Below, in pieces: positions 1 through 9,609 of a stretch of DNA of 49,059 nt (positions within the stretch are counted from its first letter, which is position 1; every line of letters begins with the position of its first letter). This stretch comes from a virus: positions 1 through 49,059 of IMG/VR virus record IMGVR_UViG_3300042923_001772; one strand, 5' to 3'. A model generated the notes under the pieces. It had not been told where the DNA came from and did not search any database. It saw nothing but the letters and a program-made list of their open reading frames with translations. The position numbers were made by a program, and so were the translations under genes.

Positions 1-1032
1 CTATAAATTCAAAGTTCCTTCCAACTCGCTATGTTTAATTATTATCGATTTCTTTATTTCACTCGCTAGAGTACTTTTTTCTATGATATCTTCCAACTGG
101 CTCTGTAACTTATCATCAGCCCAAGGACTTAATATAATTACTAAATTCCTGAACATTTCTTGCTTTAATCTCAAATCAATATACATAAACTCAGAAAATT
201 CCTGTTTGTCTAGACAGCATAATATTCGGCTTTCTCTTTCATAATCCCAAGGATTTGATTTTTGCCTCCCAAGACAGTCTGGTTTAAATGTCTTTATACC
301 TTTCAAAACTGTCTGTCCTGAATTACTCGAAAATTTGCTTACATCAATATCCGATGCACCTGCAAAATCTGTAGTAAAAACATCACTATCTGACGAAACA
401 TAATCCACATCCAGTACTTCTAATCTACGTATACAATTGCAGATATTAAAGTCAGTGTTAATCTGTGGCAAACCAATCATCTGGCCAAAGTCACAATTAT
501 TGTTAAGAGTTTGCTTGTATTCGTCTGAATAGAAAAACAGTTTTTTATTATCTGCTATTAAGCAATAATCCATGTTTATGCATTCATCAATATGTCGTGC
601 AAAATTCTCGAATTTTAATAATACCTTTTTGGTTTTATCATTTCCACCATAATATGCCCAGAATGGAACACTTTCATGGTCTATATGAGAAAAGCATGTA
701 ATAAATCTTCCATTTGCAAACTGCGAAACTCCAATACGCTCTTTTTCTTTGTAATCGTTTAATTTTACATTAGAAAGGCTACTGCTTCTGATAGTCATAT
801 TTTCAAATATCAGACCAACGGTTCCTACATCTGTGGTATAGCACATTCTATCATGTTTTTTTACTTCGTCACTAACTCGCACCATCAATTCTTGCAGTTC
901 ATCTTTAGATGTTAAAGCTGGACCAATAACAATCTCTGGCATATCGCTTTCAAATGGAATTCCATTTATTTTAAATCTGAATTTTGATTTGGCAATATCC
1001 AATGCATCTTTATTTTTTCCCTTTTCATCCAT
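1..1032 (-). CDS. DUF2971-like protein
   Basis: A 343-residue soluble protein with no signal peptide or membrane segment. The stretch ITCFSHIDHESVPFWAYYGG followed by a variable region and, near residue 265, NPWDYERESRIL resembles the DUF2971 family, whose members carry an FS...W..Y...G block and a W.YE.E.R block. The molecular function of that family is unknown; members are often found in accessory or defence-rich regions. The ATG is preceded by GGGGGAT seven bases upstream. It is divergent from the nuclease lipoprotein gene, and a TGTTATAAT extended -10 lies 73 bases upstream. It ends exactly at the window edge, so its downstream neighbour is not visible. Whether it belongs to the host flank or the element cannot be decided. 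Family assignment is moderate. Confidence 0.6.
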   Translation of the reverse strand: MDEKGKNKDALDIAKSKFRFKINGIPFESDMPEIVIGPALTSKDELQELMVRVSDEVKKHDRMCYTTDVGTVGLIFENMTIRSSSLSNVKLNDYKEKERIGVSQFANGRFITCFSHIDHESVPFWAYYGGNDKTKKVLLKFENFARHIDECINMDYCLIADNKKLFFYSDEYKQTLNNNCDFGQMIGLPQINTDFNICNCIRRLEVLDVDYVSSDSDVFTTDFAGASDIDVSKFSSNSGQTVLKGIKTFKPDCLGRQKSNPWDYERESRILCCLDKQEFSEFMYIDLRLKQEMFRNLVIILSPWADDKLQSQLEDIIEKSTLASEIKKSIIIKHSELEGTLNL

Positions 1033-1104
1033 TTACATATCCCCCACATACAAATAAAGCTTCAACTTTTATATTACTTAATCTACATATACAATTTTAT
1101 GTAC

Positions 1105-1113
1105 ATTATAACA
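1105..1113 (-). promoter_or_regulatory. Extended -10 promoter for the DUF2971-like gene
   Basis: On the minus strand TGTTATAAT gives an extended -10 with a perfect TATAAT. No good -35 is present 17 bases upstream, which is common for extended -10 promoters. It lies about 73 bases upstream of the DUF2971-like start codon. Confidence 0.5.
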
Positions 1114-1128
1114 GAAATCGCATTGCAA

Positions 1129-1157
1129 TTGTACAGTCTTTAGATGTAAACTATAAT
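1129..1157 (+). promoter_or_regulatory. SigA-type promoter of the nuclease lipoprotein gene
   Basis: TTGTAC (1129-1134), a 17-base spacer and a perfect TATAAT (1152-1157). The expected transcript start is about 17 bases before the ATG at 1182, giving a very short leader. Confidence 0.7.
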
Positions 1158-1181
1158 TAAAACAAATGAGTGAGGAATTAT

Positions 1182-2165
1182 ATGAAGAAGAATTTTTTAG
1201 CACTAATAATAATACTAGTAATGTCCTTTTCAATAACGGCATGTGATGATACATATCAAGCTAACGAAGAAAGCTTACCTATTGAAAGGGAACATCAAAC
1301 TGAAGAACCAACACAAGAGATAGAAACACAAGAATCAGAAACTGAAGAGCCGGAAATAACTAATGAACCCGAGACAACGGATGAAGCTGATATTAGCAAA
1401 ACGGAGGAAAAGCCGGTAACTGCAGAAAAATCTCAGCAAACCACATCTTTTGAAGGATATAAAATTATTGAAGTTGATGGCGGTGATCTTTCTGGCTATC
1501 GTGAACCAAACGTAGCTGTAGATATAGGCTTTGGCGATAGGCAATATTGGGCGTTTACGAACGAATATGGACAGTTAGTTAAGGTTATTGCAGACGAGAT
1601 AATCTTACAAGACGATGATAGTGAGCCAGTTACCTCCGACGGCAGATATTACAATGATGAGGCAAAAGTGCCTGGCGTAGAATCAGATAAATTAGATGAA
1701 GGTCATATCATTGCGGACAGTTTAGGAGGGGTTTCTAATGCCTATAATATTACACCCCAAAACAGCACCCTTAACAGGCACGGTGACCAAGCTTATATGG
1801 AAAAGGTAATCCGTGACGCTGGCGGATGTTCTGACTTTGAAGCAATTATCACATACTCAAACACAGAAACTCAGATACCAAGCAAATACAAATATACCTA
1901 TACATTAATGGGAAATGTTATTGTTGATGAGTTTGAGAACATAAACCCTGACGAATACAATGAGACGTCGGGCATAACAGAAGGTAAAACCAACACTTCT
2001 CAGAATAACGAGGAGCATGATATTAGTAGTATTGACCTAAATGGAAATGGACAAATATCTATAAAAGAGGCAAAAAGTGCTGGCTTTAAAATGCCTATTA
2101 CAAGGGATCACTGGTTATACCAATACATGACTGATGCAGATGGTGATGGCATGGTTGGCGAATAG
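1182..2165 (+). CDS. Secreted DNA/RNA non-specific endonuclease lipoprotein with EF-hand-like C-terminus
   Basis: The product starts with a lysine pair and hydrophobic stretch (MKKNFLALIIILVMSFSITAC), a lipoprotein signal with the lipid-bearing cysteine near residue 21. A long acidic E/T-rich linker follows (about residues 22-85). The domain around residues 100-250 has GHIIADSLGG, NITPQN and LNRHGDQAYMEK, which match the DNA-entry/NUC1-type nuclease core: the catalytic His in the GH motif and the Asn of the N..PQ motif. The C-terminus has DLNGNGQISIKEA and DADGDGMVGE, two calcium-loop-like motifs of EF-hand/excalibur type. Known members degrade extracellular DNA or RNA or help DNA uptake. Start choice: an in-frame GTG lies at 1170, but GAGG six bases before the ATG at 1182 and the lysines right after it favour 1182. 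A terminator follows. Confidence 0.8.
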   Translation: MKKNFLALIIILVMSFSITACDDTYQANEESLPIEREHQTEEPTQEIETQESETEEPEITNEPETTDEADISKTEEKPVTAEKSQQTTSFEGYKIIEVDGGDLSGYREPNVAVDIGFGDRQYWAFTNEYGQLVKVIADEIILQDDDSEPVTSDGRYYNDEAKVPGVESDKLDEGHIIADSLGGVSNAYNITPQNSTLNRHGDQAYMEKVIRDAGGCSDFEAIITYSNTETQIPSKYKYTYTLMGNVIVDEFENINPDEYNETSGITEGKTNTSQNNEEHDISSIDLNGNGQISIKEAKSAGFKMPITRDHWLYQYMTDADGDGMVGE

Positions 2166-2186
2166 ATAATATCATGTAATAATTTA

Positions 2187-2222
2187 CCCGCAACTCAGGC
2201 AAAGAGCTGCGGGTGATTTTTT
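2187..2222 (+). terminator. Intrinsic terminator after nuclease gene
   Basis: CCCGCAACTC and GAGCTGCGGG form a stem with one mismatch around a 7-base loop, followed by TGATTTTTTATT. It lies between the convergent nuclease and recombinase genes. The left end of the element may fall near here, but no attachment core can be identified without the other end. Confidence 0.75.
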
Positions 2223-2227
2223 ATTGC

Positions 2228-3798
<1,571 letters not shown>

Positions 3799-3802
<4 letters not shown>

Positions 3803-4218
3803 TCGTTCACCTCACTTTCTATTAAGCTGTATACGTATTCTGCCTGTATAAAAGGATCCTCATATTTGACTTGTACCTTTGGCATTTTAAAACCTGTAGC
3901 AACCTGGCTTACTTTGTCTGGTTTCTTATCAAATACTCTTCCAAGCTTAGTTTGTCTTTTAACACGTTCGGCTTCTGCTGCATCAAAGGTCTCTTTATCT
4001 ATAATCGCCGGATAATAATCGTCTCCAAGGTAATACTTATTTTGCATCATTTTCTTTGCACTTGTGTGGTAAAGCTTAAGTCCGGCAGCTTCTGCGGCAG
4101 GCATGTAGGCAAGACCAGAAAGATATCCTTTGTAGAGTTTCCTTACTTGCTCTGCTTTTTCTTTATCAATGACGGCTTTACCGTTTTCAATTCTGTATCC
4201 ATACGGAATATGGCTCAT
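3799..4218 (-). CDS. Recombinase fragment without catalytic domain
   Basis: A 139-residue protein resembling only the central recombinase (Pfam Recombinase-like) domain of serine integrases: [31 protein letters not shown], then [24 protein letters not shown]. There is no resolvase domain, no catalytic serine and no zinc ribbon. It sits between two complete serine recombinases, 4 bases after the upstream one and overlapping the downstream one by 4 bases. Such tight coupling argues for a retained accessory DNA-binding factor, perhaps a directionality or heterodimer partner, and against a decaying pseudogene. That role is inference. The C-terminal 45 residues, rich in K and V, match nothing I recognise. 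Confidence 0.75.
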
Positions 4219-4222
4219 TCTC

Positions 4223-5782
4223 TCACAACCTTTCCTTAAGATTTAATCCGCACTTGAGCATGAAGCCAATTTCACTTCTGTTGTAAACTACAATGTGGTC
4301 GACGTGTGCTTCAAATGCCTCTGCGTCAAATTCTGTAAATCCTGTACAATCGTTTATATGCTTTAGTAATCCGTTCACTGCTTCTGCATTCTCAAGCTCT
4401 CCATTAACCGAGCGGTATAAGGTTTCCTTTTCATTTCTCAACTCCTCAGCTTCAGCTAAGAGCTCGCTATTCTGCTTGGCATAAAGTGCGGGCTCAATGT
4501 ATTGCTTTGAAAGAAGATTTGTAAGAACTTGCCTTCGATCAAAGTTCTGTTCCAAGGTTGCTTCAAGTTCGTTAATTCGAGCAAGTGCACTTACCTGATT
4601 AATACTTTTCAGGCCATTAAGCAAGGGTTGTAAAAGAACCTTTTTACTAAAAATCAGCTTGTTCATCATATTTATAAAAGCAACCTCAAAATCTGTTTCC
4701 CTGATAAAAAGTTGACCGCATTTACTCTTGTCCTTCAGATGAGTTTTGCAGGTGTAAGTATAGTATTTATCCTTGCTAGAAGTATGTGTTCTTCTTTTCC
4801 ACGTGGCACCGCATTCAGCACATATTATTTTCCCTGAGAACGGGTAACGGCTTAGGTACTTCTCATCTTCCGTTACAACATTCTTTTCTTTTGATCGCTG
4901 ATCAATAATTAACTGTGCTGCTTCATAATCCTCATCGCTGATAATTGCCTCATGATGATCTTTGACGTAATACTGTGGCTTTTCGCCACGATTGGAACGC
5001 CTGTTAAATTGCGAATCCGTGAATGTTTTTTGTAAGAGCACGTCTCCTTTGTACTTTTCATTTTTCAGGATTTCTTTAACTCCACTAGAACTCCATTTTC
5101 CACCTTTTTTTGTAGGTACCTTTTTCTCTCTAAGAGCTTTTGCTATTGTATAGCAGCCTTTTCCCGAAAGACACTCCGCAAAAACTAATCTTACAATCAC
5201 TGCTTCTGCTTCATCGATAACCATCTTGCCATTCACATTCTTATAGCCGTATGGCGGATATCCAATTTTAAAGGTACCGTTTTGAAACCTTTTCTGAATA
5301 GCCCATGTCTCATTCTCAGAAATGGTAACGGATTCACTTTCCGCAAGGCTACTGAAAATGGTAAGTAATAACTCGCTTTCCATTTCACCGGTGTTGATGT
5401 TTTCCTTCTCGAAATAAATAAAGACCTTAAGCTTAATAAGCTTTCTGACTGCTTCAAGACATTCAGTCGTATTTCTAGCAAAGCGGCTAATGGATTTAAT
5501 TATGATAAAATCAATCAAGCCTTTTTCACAATCAGAAATCATCCTAAGAAGGCCATCTCGTTTTGCCATATTTGTACCGGATAAACCCTCATCATAATAA
5601 AGGCCAACATACTCCCAGTCTGGGTTGTTTTTGATATAGACTTCATAGTGATTTTTTTGGGCTTCTAAGCTGGCGAGCTGTTCACGGCTATCTGTTGAAA
5701 CACGAGCATATGCAGCAACACGAAGTTTCTTATTTGTCATCTGCAACTTCTCATTTGCTTCAATCTTTGTTATCCGTTTCAT
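4223..5782 (-). CDS. Large serine recombinase (second of a pair)
   Basis: A 519-residue serine recombinase. The resolvase domain has YARVSTDSREQ with the nucleophile at Ser29, GTNMAKRDGLLRMI and SRFARNTTECLEA. The recombinase domain has YPPYGYKNVNGKMVID and LKNEKYKGDVLLQKTF. A zinc ribbon (CAECGATWKRR, then C...C) and a coiled coil of about 100 residues follow. It is clearly diverged from the 3' recombinase, so the pair is not a recent duplication. A strong AAAGGAGGT lies ahead of the ATG, and 20 bases upstream is a promoter-like element (5802-5841) shared with another operon in this window. It heads the cluster of recombinase, fragment and recombinase, all in tight coupling. Confidence 0.93.
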   Translation of the reverse strand: MKRITKIEANEKLQMTNKKLRVAAYARVSTDSREQLASLEAQKNHYEVYIKNNPDWEYVGLYYDEGLSGTNMAKRDGLLRMISDCEKGLIDFIIIKSISRFARNTTECLEAVRKLIKLKVFIYFEKENINTGEMESELLLTIFSSLAESESVTISENETWAIQKRFQNGTFKIGYPPYGYKNVNGKMVIDEAEAVIVRLVFAECLSGKGCYTIAKALREKKVPTKKGGKWSSSGVKEILKNEKYKGDVLLQKTFTDSQFNRRSNRGEKPQYYVKDHHEAIISDEDYEAAQLIIDQRSKEKNVVTEDEKYLSRYPFSGKIICAECGATWKRRTHTSSKDKYYTYTCKTHLKDKSKCGQLFIRETDFEVAFINMMNKLIFSKKVLLQPLLNGLKSINQVSALARINELEATLEQNFDRRQVLTNLLSKQYIEPALYAKQNSELLAEAEELRNEKETLYRSVNGELENAEAVNGLLKHINDCTGFTEFDAEAFEAHVDHIVVYNRSEIGFMLKCGLNLKERL

Positions 5783-5801
5783 TGTCTCAACCTCCTTTTC
5801 A

Positions 5802-5841
5802 CAGTACTATTAATCACTCTAAATGCCCTATTTATCAAGTC
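5802..5841 (-). promoter_or_regulatory. Shared promoter-like element, copy 1 (recombinase operon)
   Basis: On the minus strand: GACTTGATA, then TTTAGAGTGATTA and ATAGTACTG. The same framework occurs at 27233-27274. TTGATA can serve as -35 and ATTAAT, 18 bases on, as -10. The element ends 20 bases before the recombinase ATG. Conservation outside the -35/-10 hexamers (TTTAGAGTGAT, TAGTACTG) suggests a bound regulator or a special promoter class. Confidence 0.55.
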
Positions 5842-5843
5842 TT

Positions 5844-6059
5844 TTAGCCCATTATCTCCGCTAAAAATGGAGAGAAAGTATCACGGTTTTTGGCCATAAT
5901 CTTGTCAAATTCACTCTGGTTAATAAAACCCTTCTCAAAAAGTTTCTTTGTAAGATTTTCTGCAACCAAATATTCGTACTCATTTTTTAGTGAATCCTCT
6001 GTAGGTTTTGCCACTTCAAATTTTACCGTTTCAACTGCTTCTAATTTTGTAACTTGCAT
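5844..6059 (-). CDS. Small SHOCT-like protein ahead of recombinases
   Basis: A 71-residue protein. The C-terminal half, LTKKLFEKGFINQSEFDKIMAKNRDTF, has the pattern of a SHOCT-like short helical domain (long-short helices with a G.I...EFD.I step). Such small proteins commonly precede serine recombinases in clostridial elements; the function is unknown. Start choice: an in-frame ATG at 6098 exists, but AGAGGTC eight bases ahead of the ATG at 6059 makes 6059 the better start. It is preceded by one of the four regulon elements (6101-6138) and followed at once by the promoter-like element of the recombinase operon, so it may be separately controlled. Confidence 0.7.
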   Translation of the reverse strand: MQVTKLEAVETVKFEVAKPTEDSLKNEYEYLVAENLTKKLFEKGFINQSEFDKIMAKNRDTFSPFLAEIMG

Positions 6060-6087
6060 TTTCTCGACCTCTTTCCGAGGGAACATA

Positions 6088-6126
6088 TCAATCAACACCC
6101 TCTAATAGTCCCAGGACAGAAATCAT
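6088..6126 (-). other. Possible 12-codon leader peptide in regulatory element A
   Basis: An ATG inside element A opens MISVLGLLEGVD then TGA, 28 bases before the next start codon. The same reading frame in the other three elements gives (S/T)VLGL(L/V)(E/K), with several differences at third codon positions. No clear ribosome binding site precedes it, so translation is uncertain. Confidence 0.25.
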
Positions 6127-6138
6127 TGATTTGAACGG
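6101..6138 (-). promoter_or_regulatory. Regulon element A (recombination module)
   Basis: Minus strand: CCGTTCAAA, 10 bases, CTGTCCTGGGACTATTAGA. The same block with identical 10-base spacing occurs at 35021-35060 (minus), 35961-35998 (plus) and 36041-36079 (plus), always pointing toward a gene. The core GTCC-TG-GGAC is a short inverted repeat. Here it lies about 42 bases before the SHOCT-like start codon. The leader between contains CCTCGGAAAGAGG, a small hairpin that covers the ribosome binding site. Confidence 0.7.
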
Positions 6139-6244
6139 AAATTTTAGAAAAATATATTAAGATTTAGCTACTAACATAGCTTAATAGATAATGTTGTATT
6201 GCACACTTTTTATAAGGCAATTTGAAACATAAGAGTATTAACAA

Positions 6245-6273
6245 TTGTATATTAATGGTTAAAATGTTATAAT
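6245..6273 (+). promoter_or_regulatory. SigA-type promoter of the 130-aa gene
   Basis: TTGTAT (6245-6250), a 17-base spacer and a perfect TATAAT (6268-6273), 28 bases before the start codon. It is one of the best constitutive-type promoters in the window. Confidence 0.8.
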
Positions 6274-6301
6274 CTGTTTATTAAACAAAGGAGGAGTATC
6301 G

Positions 6302-6694
6302 ATGGACAGAAATGACGTTGTTAGAATAATTAATGCTGCAACAAAGGCATGCCAGAAAGATTTCAACGTTTATAAAATTAATGATTATACCATAGGTAGT
6401 AAATCCGTAATTCCGTTTACATCCAAAACACTAAGTAGTAGAGTAGTATCAAGTTGGGGAACGGATGAAGATGAAGACAAGTATTTATGGTATTCTGCTA
6501 ACGGGTGGGAAATATGTTGGCAAACTACACAAGTTGGTGCAGGTGTGCAAAAAGTCGTCAAAGAAAGTATTAGTAGCATTAATTCTGAAGACGTAATAAA
6601 TAATTATGATCAAATGGATACATTACAACAATTAGAATTTTTAAGTGTATGTTATAGAGTGCTAGCTGTATCAGAATTTAGACATGAAATATAA
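6302..6694 (+). CDS. Unrecognised 130-aa protein, lone transcription unit
   Basis: I do not recognise this protein. It has 130 residues, is soluble and mildly acidic, with a W/Y-rich middle (DKYLWYSANGWEICWQTTQVGAG) and a helical C-terminus (VINNYDQMDTLQQLEFLSVCYRVLAVSEFRHEI). There is no signal peptide and no obvious catalytic motif. GGAGGAG precedes the ATG with ideal spacing. It is the only rightward gene between the leftward recombination and lysis modules, has its own strong promoter and its own terminator, and the surrounding DNA is AT-rich. This is the arrangement of a lysogeny-expressed extra gene (a moron) in a prophage, perhaps in superinfection exclusion or host fitness; that is inference. 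Confidence 0.75.
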   Translation: MDRNDVVRIINAATKACQKDFNVYKINDYTIGSKSVIPFTSKTLSSRVVSSWGTDEDEDKYLWYSANGWEICWQTTQVGAGVQKVVKESISSINSEDVINNYDQMDTLQQLEFLSVCYRVLAVSEFRHEI

Positions 6695-6703
6695 TAGTCT
6701 TAA

Positions 6704-6741
6704 AATACTAACCGTCAATATTCGATGGTTGGTATTTTTTT
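6704..6741 (+). terminator. Intrinsic terminator of the 130-aa gene
   Basis: AATACTAACCGTC and GATGGTTGGTATT pair over 13 positions, two of them G-U, around a 7-base loop and run into seven T residues. Confidence 0.85.
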
Positions 6742-6947
6742 ACTTAAAATAATACCCTTCAAATAAAAATTAAATTATTTACTAGGCGGGTTTACAGTGA
6801 TATATAAAAAAAATAGATTTGAAAAATATAAGCCTTAGATAAAGGCATAGATAAGAAAATTAGAATTAGAACAAGTCCGGTAAACTGAATTTTTTTATGA
6901 AAACAAGATATTTCTTCTATCTTCTTAGTTTGAAAAAATGAACTCCT
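6742..6947 (-). other. AT-rich intergenic stretch without a gene
   Basis: About 200 bases with no supported open frame, promoter or repeat. It separates the terminators of the 130-aa gene and of the leftward late operon. Confidence 0.5.
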
Positions 6948-6987
6948 CAAAAAATAGCCGCTAAGTGAATTTAATCACCCAGCGGCT
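6948..6987 (-). terminator. Terminator at the end of the late operon
   Basis: AGCCGCT and AGCGGCT form a 7-bp stem, extended inside by a GTGA/TCAC pairing. On the minus strand the stem runs into ATTTTTTGAG. It lies 11 bases after the amidase stop codon and closes the long leftward array. Confidence 0.85.
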
Positions 6988-6998
6988 TTATCAATAGG

Positions 6999-7703
6999 TT
7001 AATCTTTTTTAATGAAAGCATCCTTAAATCCAGCAGCCATGACCTTGTCAAGAAGGTCTTCAGCATTATTTTTAGAAGAAAACGCTCCAACCTGCACCCG
7101 ATAATATTTCTTCTCTTCATTCTCTTCTTCTGTCCGAAGTCTTTCTTTCACAGCATTTCTAAAAGAGTCCATGGTCTCACCATGCCTTGGAAACCAGTGC
7201 ATTACATCCGCATGATTACTGGCTATTCCAAGTTTATATCCTTCACTGTGACAGATAATATTGTTTTCATTCAGACCATATAGCTTGCAAAGATACACGC
7301 AAAGTTCTACTGCCTCGTTAAATACCTTACGGAAGTATACTCTGTCGGTTAAGTTATCCTCACAGATCTCAAAACTAATATGTGTGTCATTACCTGATCC
7401 TTTCCATCCACTACTACAATGCCACCCACGATGGTTCCAAGATAATGTTTGATAGGTGGCTATAGAGCCATCCGCTAATTTACCAATGAAGGCATGAACG
7501 CAAACTTGCTTTCCACCTGGCTTATCTTGGTTCCAGTGGTTATTGTATTGGTTCTTGCCAAGCAGTCCATCATCCGGGCCAACATAACGTTTCAGCCATG
7601 GATTACTGGCACCAGTGGAATGTACCATAATTCCTTTTGGTGTAATGGTTTTGCCTGCTTTGTAACATGCATTTTTCGTAAGTATCAATTTATGCAAATT
7701 CAA
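6999..7703 (-). CDS. Endolysin: N-acetylmuramoyl-L-alanine amidase with SPOR domain
   Basis: A phage lysin that cuts the amide bond between MurNAc and the stem peptide. The amidase_2/PGRP-type domain covers about residues 20-190: the first zinc ligand lies in GIMVHSTGA, with SWNHRGWHC in the middle and SNHADVMHWFPRHG carrying the last ligands. The C-terminal 40 residues (YYRVQVGAFSSKNNAEDLLDKV) are a SPOR peptidoglycan-binding repeat, probably a single partial copy ending at FIKKD. Start choice: the longer frame begins at a GTG at 7712 that lies inside the AAGAGGTG binding site. The TTG at 7703, six bases after that site, fits better. It is last in the late operon, directly after the baseplate and holin genes. 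Confidence 0.88.
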   Translation of the reverse strand: MNLHKLILTKNACYKAGKTITPKGIMVHSTGASNPWLKRYVGPDDGLLGKNQYNNHWNQDKPGGKQVCVHAFIGKLADGSIATYQTLSWNHRGWHCSSGWKGSGNDTHISFEICEDNLTDRVYFRKVFNEAVELCVYLCKLYGLNENNIICHSEGYKLGIASNHADVMHWFPRHGETMDSFRNAVKERLRTEEENEEKKYYRVQVGAFSSKNNAEDLLDKVMAAGFKDAFIKKD

Positions 7704-7721
7704 TATTATCACCTCTTAATT

Positions 7722-9107
7722 TTAATTGGCTGGTAGAGTTAATGGATACAGATGATAAGTAAATTTCAAATCGCAATAAGCACTAGCCGAAGTACCATCA
7801 CTTCCCATACTGATATACAGCCCATAACCAGAAGGTACTCGGCCTTGACGCATTTGAATATCAGTATGCAACCCTGCATTTGAACTTTCAGCGCCGATAG
7901 GTGTGCTGCGTGATATTCTGGTAAAGTTCACTTCATCGTTTGATATATATAAGTCTAATTCTTTTTCACTTGTATCCGATTGACGGCAAAGGGTAACCAG
8001 ATGACAATCATAAGCCGTCGGACAAAGCAATCCGTCCTGTCCACCTATAACCACACTACCAATGGGCAATAATGTGTGCAAGGGTCCTCGAATACTATTA
8101 GCACCACCTGCTCCGGTAGCATTACCGCTAAGGACATATCTTAAATAGCTTGCTCTGGTGAATGCGTTAATCGCGGCCGTTGCGGTAGAGGTAAGCGTCA
8201 ATGTTGACGTCGCATTTTCCGCTCTTTCCAATAAGAATAGACTCTCACCAGAAGGAATGGTAATATCGCCAATGGAAAAAATCCGACTCGTCCAATAAGC
8301 TGTGCAAGCCGGATTTGGCGATGTTCCTGAACCATAAACAATGTTTGCTACATCTTGGATGCCCCTTACAGCTTCTGCAAGTTTTTTGACAGTATTGCGA
8401 AGGGTACCTTGGTTTAGCACCTGCACATTGTTTGCAGCAGGGCTACCCAAAGCCGTAACAAATGTATAAGTTACCGTACCGATTACTACGTTGTTGCCTA
8501 TATTTATGCTTGCAAAAGTGATGGCCCCTCTTCGACTAACCATATCCGGTGCAGTAGCAGTTTCTATCGGATGCATATGGTTGAGAATAATACCTGTCCG
8601 CATGTATAATGAGTCACGCATATCCTCGATTAGACCATGAGTTGTGTTAAGCAAATTGTAATTATCATTTAATAGATTATAGATGAGATTGAGTAGACTA
8701 TTTATTTCTTCAACATCTAATTCGGCTAATGCCGATAGTACATAATTCAACCATTCTTGTGCAGGAGGTTCCGGTGGCTCGGCGATCCCGTCTACAAGAG
8801 CATCCTCGACTACGGTTAAAACTCGTACGCTTTTTCCTACAACATCACCGTCCGTAACTCTTATTTCTAGTCTTCCTACACCTACCTGTACTGTATCTGT
8901 TGCACTTGGGGACCATGTAAGAACTCCATCCGTGTAGTTCGTTACAACAGGATAAGCAACCCCATCAGGCCTTCTATAAATTGCATTTAAGGATGCTCCA
9001 GGGTATTTATCTTCCAATAGGTTAGATACATCAAATTCAATATTACGATAGTTGTGCTCACCGCGCCGACCAATGAACACGGTTGCTACTTGCGTTAAAT
9101 CAATCAT
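7722..9107 (-). CDS. BppU-like baseplate/receptor-binding protein
   Basis: A 461-residue structural protein. Residues 1-110 resemble the N-terminal domain of BppU-type baseplate upper proteins (IEFDVSNLLEDKYPGASLNAIYRRPDG, then VLTWSPSATDTVQVG), which attach to the baseplate. A proline hinge (AEPPEPPAQEW) is followed by a helical, probably trimeric coiled-coil region (about 120-180, rich in NLL repeats). The C-terminal 270 residues are beta-rich and of low complexity in S/T/A/G, likely the exposed receptor-binding part. The start codon overlaps the holin stop by one base (TAATG), with AGGAGG upstream. Its place between holin and endolysin is unusual for a tail gene but is seen in clostridial prophages. 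Confidence 0.72.
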   Translation of the reverse strand: MIDLTQVATVFIGRRGEHNYRNIEFDVSNLLEDKYPGASLNAIYRRPDGVAYPVVTNYTDGVLTWSPSATDTVQVGVGRLEIRVTDGDVVGKSVRVLTVVEDALVDGIAEPPEPPAQEWLNYVLSALAELDVEEINSLLNLIYNLLNDNYNLLNTTHGLIEDMRDSLYMRTGIILNHMHPIETATAPDMVSRRGAITFASINIGNNVVIGTVTYTFVTALGSPAANNVQVLNQGTLRNTVKKLAEAVRGIQDVANIVYGSGTSPNPACTAYWTSRIFSIGDITIPSGESLFLLERAENATSTLTLTSTATAAINAFTRASYLRYVLSGNATGAGGANSIRGPLHTLLPIGSVVIGGQDGLLCPTAYDCHLVTLCRQSDTSEKELDLYISNDEVNFTRISRSTPIGAESSNAGLHTDIQMRQGRVPSGYGLYISMGSDGTSASAYCDLKFTYHLYPLTLPAN

Positions 9108-9544
9108 TACTTTTCCTCCTGCGAACCGTTCTCTTCTCGCTTATGCAGTTGCTTTAGTACATCCTTAAGTTTTTCCGGGATAGGTAATCCGATGTGAGCT
9201 GCATTTTCGAGGATAGAAATTCCTTCATTACTTAGGTAAAAGAAAATCACTGCTGTACGCAGAACATTTGCATCTGTATTGCCTACAGCTCCTAAAACAT
9301 TTGTATCTAGTACATGCCCCACACCTACCAATACAAAAATAAGCACCTTTTTAAAGATGCCTCTAGCTCCTATTTTACTGCATAGGTTTTTATCAATGAC
9401 TGCACATAACACGCCCGTTATATAATCAATTACAACAAAGGTAATGAGTGCATAGAGAAAGCCATCAAAACCACCGAGAAACCAACCAACAAACCCTCCC
9501 GCGACTGTCAGCGCAGCCTGTATCTTGTTCCATATCTCTTTCAT
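9107..9544 (-). CDS. Phage holin, holin_4_1/TcdE-like family
   Basis: A 145-residue membrane protein. Hydrophobic segments: about 12-32 (AGGFVGWFLGGFDGFLYALITFVVIDYITGV, continuing to 45), 65-85 (KKVLIFVLVGVGHVLDTNVLG) and 95-115 (AVIFFYLSNEGISILENA). The motifs ALITFVVIDYITGVL and FYLSNEGISILENAAHIGLPIPEKL are typical of the phi-CD119/TcdE-type phage holin family. The C-terminal tail is charged (KQLHKREENGSQEEK). The role is timed permeabilisation of the membrane so that the amidase reaches the wall. GGAGG precedes the ATG, and a terminator-like hairpin lies just upstream. Confidence 0.9.
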   Translation of the reverse strand: MKEIWNKIQAALTVAGGFVGWFLGGFDGFLYALITFVVIDYITGVLCAVIDKNLCSKIGARGIFKKVLIFVLVGVGHVLDTNVLGAVGNTDANVLRTAVIFFYLSNEGISILENAAHIGLPIPEKLKDVLKQLHKREENGSQEEK

Positions 9545-9575
9545 TCTCTAATCCTCCAATCATATTTTTGCATAC

Positions 9576-9604
9576 AAAAAGCGCCCCCGGTTATCAAGAG
9601 CGCT
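9576..9604 (-). terminator. Terminator-like hairpin between tail fibre and holin genes
   Basis: On the minus strand AGCGCTC and GGGCGCT pair (one G-U) and run into TTTTTG. It lies directly after the fibre gene stop, so lysis genes would need partial read-through or antitermination. Confidence 0.6.
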
Positions 9605-9609
9605 ATACA

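Noticed and set aside
2166-2227. Left attachment site of the element
   Set aside because: Position next to the recombinase gene is suggestive, but without the right end or an empty site no core can be named.
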